Positions 62,691 through 64,000 of a stretch of 64,000 nucleotides of DNA are shown in pieces; within the stretch, counting starts at the first letter, position 1, and each line of letters opens with the position of its first letter. Both the position numbers and the translations under genes were made by a program. Origin of the DNA: Chryseobacterium viscerum (lineage in GTDB: Bacteria; Bacteroidota; Bacteroidia; Flavobacteriales; Weeksellaceae); assembly GCF_002899945.2 (NCBI RefSeq), contig NZ_PPEG02000003.1:558001-622000 (forward strand), given 5' to 3'. The notes beneath the pieces are model-generated. The model saw only the letters and a list, made by a program, of their open reading frames with translations, was not told the origin of the DNA and did no database searches.

Positions 62691-63851
62691 ATGAACGAGA
62701 GAGAATCTTTTAATGCCAAAATGCCAACAGCCTGTTTCTTACTTTTCTTTGCCCATGGACTTGTTTTTTCTTCCTGGGCCAGCCGGATTCCCATCATCAA
62801 AACTGCACTTTCTATCAATGAAGCAGAATTGGGAACACTATTGCTTCTGATGCCGATAGGGCAGCTTTCGACGATGGTTTTAGCCGGAAAACTCATCAGT
62901 ATTTATGGAAGCAGCTGGGTGATTAAAAGGTGCTTTCTATTGTATCCTTTTTTTCTTTTATTAATTGGTTTAGCACCTTCTTACTGGACTTTAGCTATTG
63001 TTCTGTTCTTTTTTGGTGTTTCCGGAAATCTTTGCAATATAGCGATCAACACACAGGCTATTGAAATAGAATCTATTACGAAAAGAACTCTTCTTTCCTC
63101 ATATCATGGAGCCTGGTGCTTTGCGGGGCTTACCGGAGCTGTTATTGGTTTATTAATGATTAATCTTCATGTAGGAACCTTTTATCATTTTGTTATTATC
63201 TTTATCGCTGTTGGTATACTTTGGTTTTACAGCAAAAGAAACCTGACCAATATTATTCATAAAGCTGAGCCACAGACCCGGTCAATTTTTAAATCTGTAA
63301 ACCCTACATTGTTTGGATTAGGCATCATAGGATTTCTGAGCATGGCTATTGAAGGGGCTATGTTCGACTGGAGTGGGGTGTATTTTCAAACGATAGTTAA
63401 AGCACCTGAAAACCTTGTAATACTGGGGTATACAAGTTTTATTTTAATGATGACTTTAGGTCGGTTTGTCGGGAATAAAATCATTGAAAAATATGGAAAA
63501 AAGATTGTTCTGCAATGTTGCGGTTTACTGATGAGTGGAGGTCTTTTTCTAAGTGTTTTCTTCCCGGAGCTATGGATTTGTATTATCGCTTTTATGATTA
63601 TTGGTCTTGGAAGCTCTTTGAGTGTGCCGTCTGTTTACAGTACCGTAGGGAAAGTAAGTACAGTCGCTCCAAGTATAGCGTTATCGTTTGTGTCCAGTAT
63701 TTCATTTTTAGGATTTCTAATGGGACCGCCTCTTATCGGGTACATTGCTGAAAGTTTTGATCTCCGATATTCATACGGTCTTTTTGCCTGCTTTGGAATT
63801 TTACTGGCAATTATGGCCGGGCAGATGAAAGTATTCAGTAAGAAAAGCTAA
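62691..63851 (+). CDS. MFS transporter (drug or sugar efflux type)
   Basis: The 386-residue protein has about 12 membrane helices, with FLLFFAHGLVFSSWASRIPI at the start and the second half beginning near LFGLGIIGFLSMAIEGAMFD. SWASRIP and the EAELGTLLL pattern resemble the YbjJ-like and related MFS permeases. The substrate is not readable. It is preceded by AraC-type repeats and a -7 box and follows the AraC regulator gene, suggesting export or import of the inducer. Confidence 0.88.
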   Translation: MNERESFNAKMPTACFLLFFAHGLVFSSWASRIPIIKTALSINEAELGTLLLLMPIGQLSTMVLAGKLISIYGSSWVIKRCFLLYPFFLLLIGLAPSYWTLAIVLFFFGVSGNLCNIAINTQAIEIESITKRTLLSSYHGAWCFAGLTGAVIGLLMINLHVGTFYHFVIIFIAVGILWFYSKRNLTNIIHKAEPQTRSIFKSVNPTLFGLGIIGFLSMAIEGAMFDWSGVYFQTIVKAPENLVILGYTSFILMMTLGRFVGNKIIEKYGKKIVLQCCGLLMSGGLFLSVFFPELWICIIAFMIIGLGSSLSVPSVYSTVGKVSTVAPSIALSFVSSISFLGFLMGPPLIGYIAESFDLRYSYGLFACFGILLAIMAGQMKVFSKKS

Positions 63852-63868
63852 TCTTTTTTGTAGGATAA

Positions 63869-63898
63869 TTTTGACATCTTTTAGGCAGTTTTTGACAT
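63869..63898 (+). promoter_or_regulatory. 21-bp-spaced direct repeat upstream of the next gene
   Basis: TTTTGACAT occurs at 63869-63877 and 63890-63898, spaced 21 bp. A -7 box TAATATTG lies at 63922-63929, about 23 bp downstream, matching the geometry at the SDR and MFS promoters. The gene it serves probably starts at 63983. Confidence 0.45.
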
Positions 63899-63982
63899 GT
63901 TTCAGTGTATGAAGGAAGATTAATATTGCATTTCAAAATACCATCTTTAAAATCTTGTTATCTTTATTCAAAATTCGTTGCT

Positions 63983-64000
63983 ATGAAACCGGCCTCAAGA
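63983..64000 (+). CDS. Start of a gene cut by the window edge
   Basis: An ATG at 63983 begins MKPASR and continues past the window. It is supported only by the upstream direct repeat and -7 box at the expected distances. Nothing can be said about its product. Confidence 0.4.

Overview
The window looks like chromosome from a flavobacterium of the Chryseobacterium type (Bacteroidota, Weeksellaceae). The evidence is the low GC content, the many genes preceded by a Bacteroidota -7 box of the form TAnnTTTG, a secreted protein with a type IX secretion (T9SS) C-terminal sorting domain, a glycine-rich RRM protein, and a small double-glycine-leader peptide of a kind common in that genus. This assignment is inference from gene content. 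No rRNA, tRNA, CRISPR array or intact transposase was seen.

Layout. 1-6680: the 5' part of a Crp/Fnr regulator, then a LacI regulator and a ketose operon (PfkB fructokinase, FucP-type transporter, LamB-like porin, tagatose/psicose 3-epimerase family enzyme). The lacI-kinase junction is tandemly triplicated, which also triplicates a LacI-type palindrome. 6751-13263: era, DoxX, an orphan GG-leader peptide, a secreted S9 peptidase, a divergent HAD phosphatase and Crp/Fnr pair, a MITE-like element and a GNAT. 13386-23351 is mostly on the minus strand: MATE pump, an NtrC-type response regulator without a DNA-binding domain, YggS, a polysaccharide deacetylase lipoprotein, DUF72, and a copper P-type ATPase under a metal-domain/AraC fusion regulator that is co-transcribed with a thioesterase.

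23352-31564: a decayed gene region, an RRM protein, a secreted bulb-type lectin, a DUF4153/BlaI-like/PAP2 operon, and pyruvate dehydrogenase E1-alpha with E2. 31891-41275: a run of plus-strand genes from a LolD-like ATPase through L,D-transpeptidase, RadC and several membrane or unknown proteins to soluble pyrophosphatase, followed by a membrane pyrophosphatase fused to an OmpA domain. 41409-48056: aminotransferase, M28 peptidase lipoprotein, a GNAT-VOC fusion overlapping a compact endonuclease V homologue, a thiolase with two TetR-type palindromes, and a GEVED/T9SS secreted protein.

48472-55324: a complete type I restriction-modification system (hsdM, hsdS, hsdR) ending in an overlapping YgjP-like metallopeptidase, preceded by gene debris; this is the clearest accessory island. 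55480-64000: a SWIM/SNF2 helicase, catalase, and an SDR / AraC regulator / MFS cluster in which several upstream regions carry direct repeats spaced 21-22 bp, consistent with one AraC-family regulon. No clearly unprecedented multi-gene system was found. The strongest leads are the amplified operator junction, the AraC-type repeat architecture, the pyrophosphatase-OmpA fusion, the GNAT-VOC/mini-EndoV pair and the metal-sensing AraC fusion.
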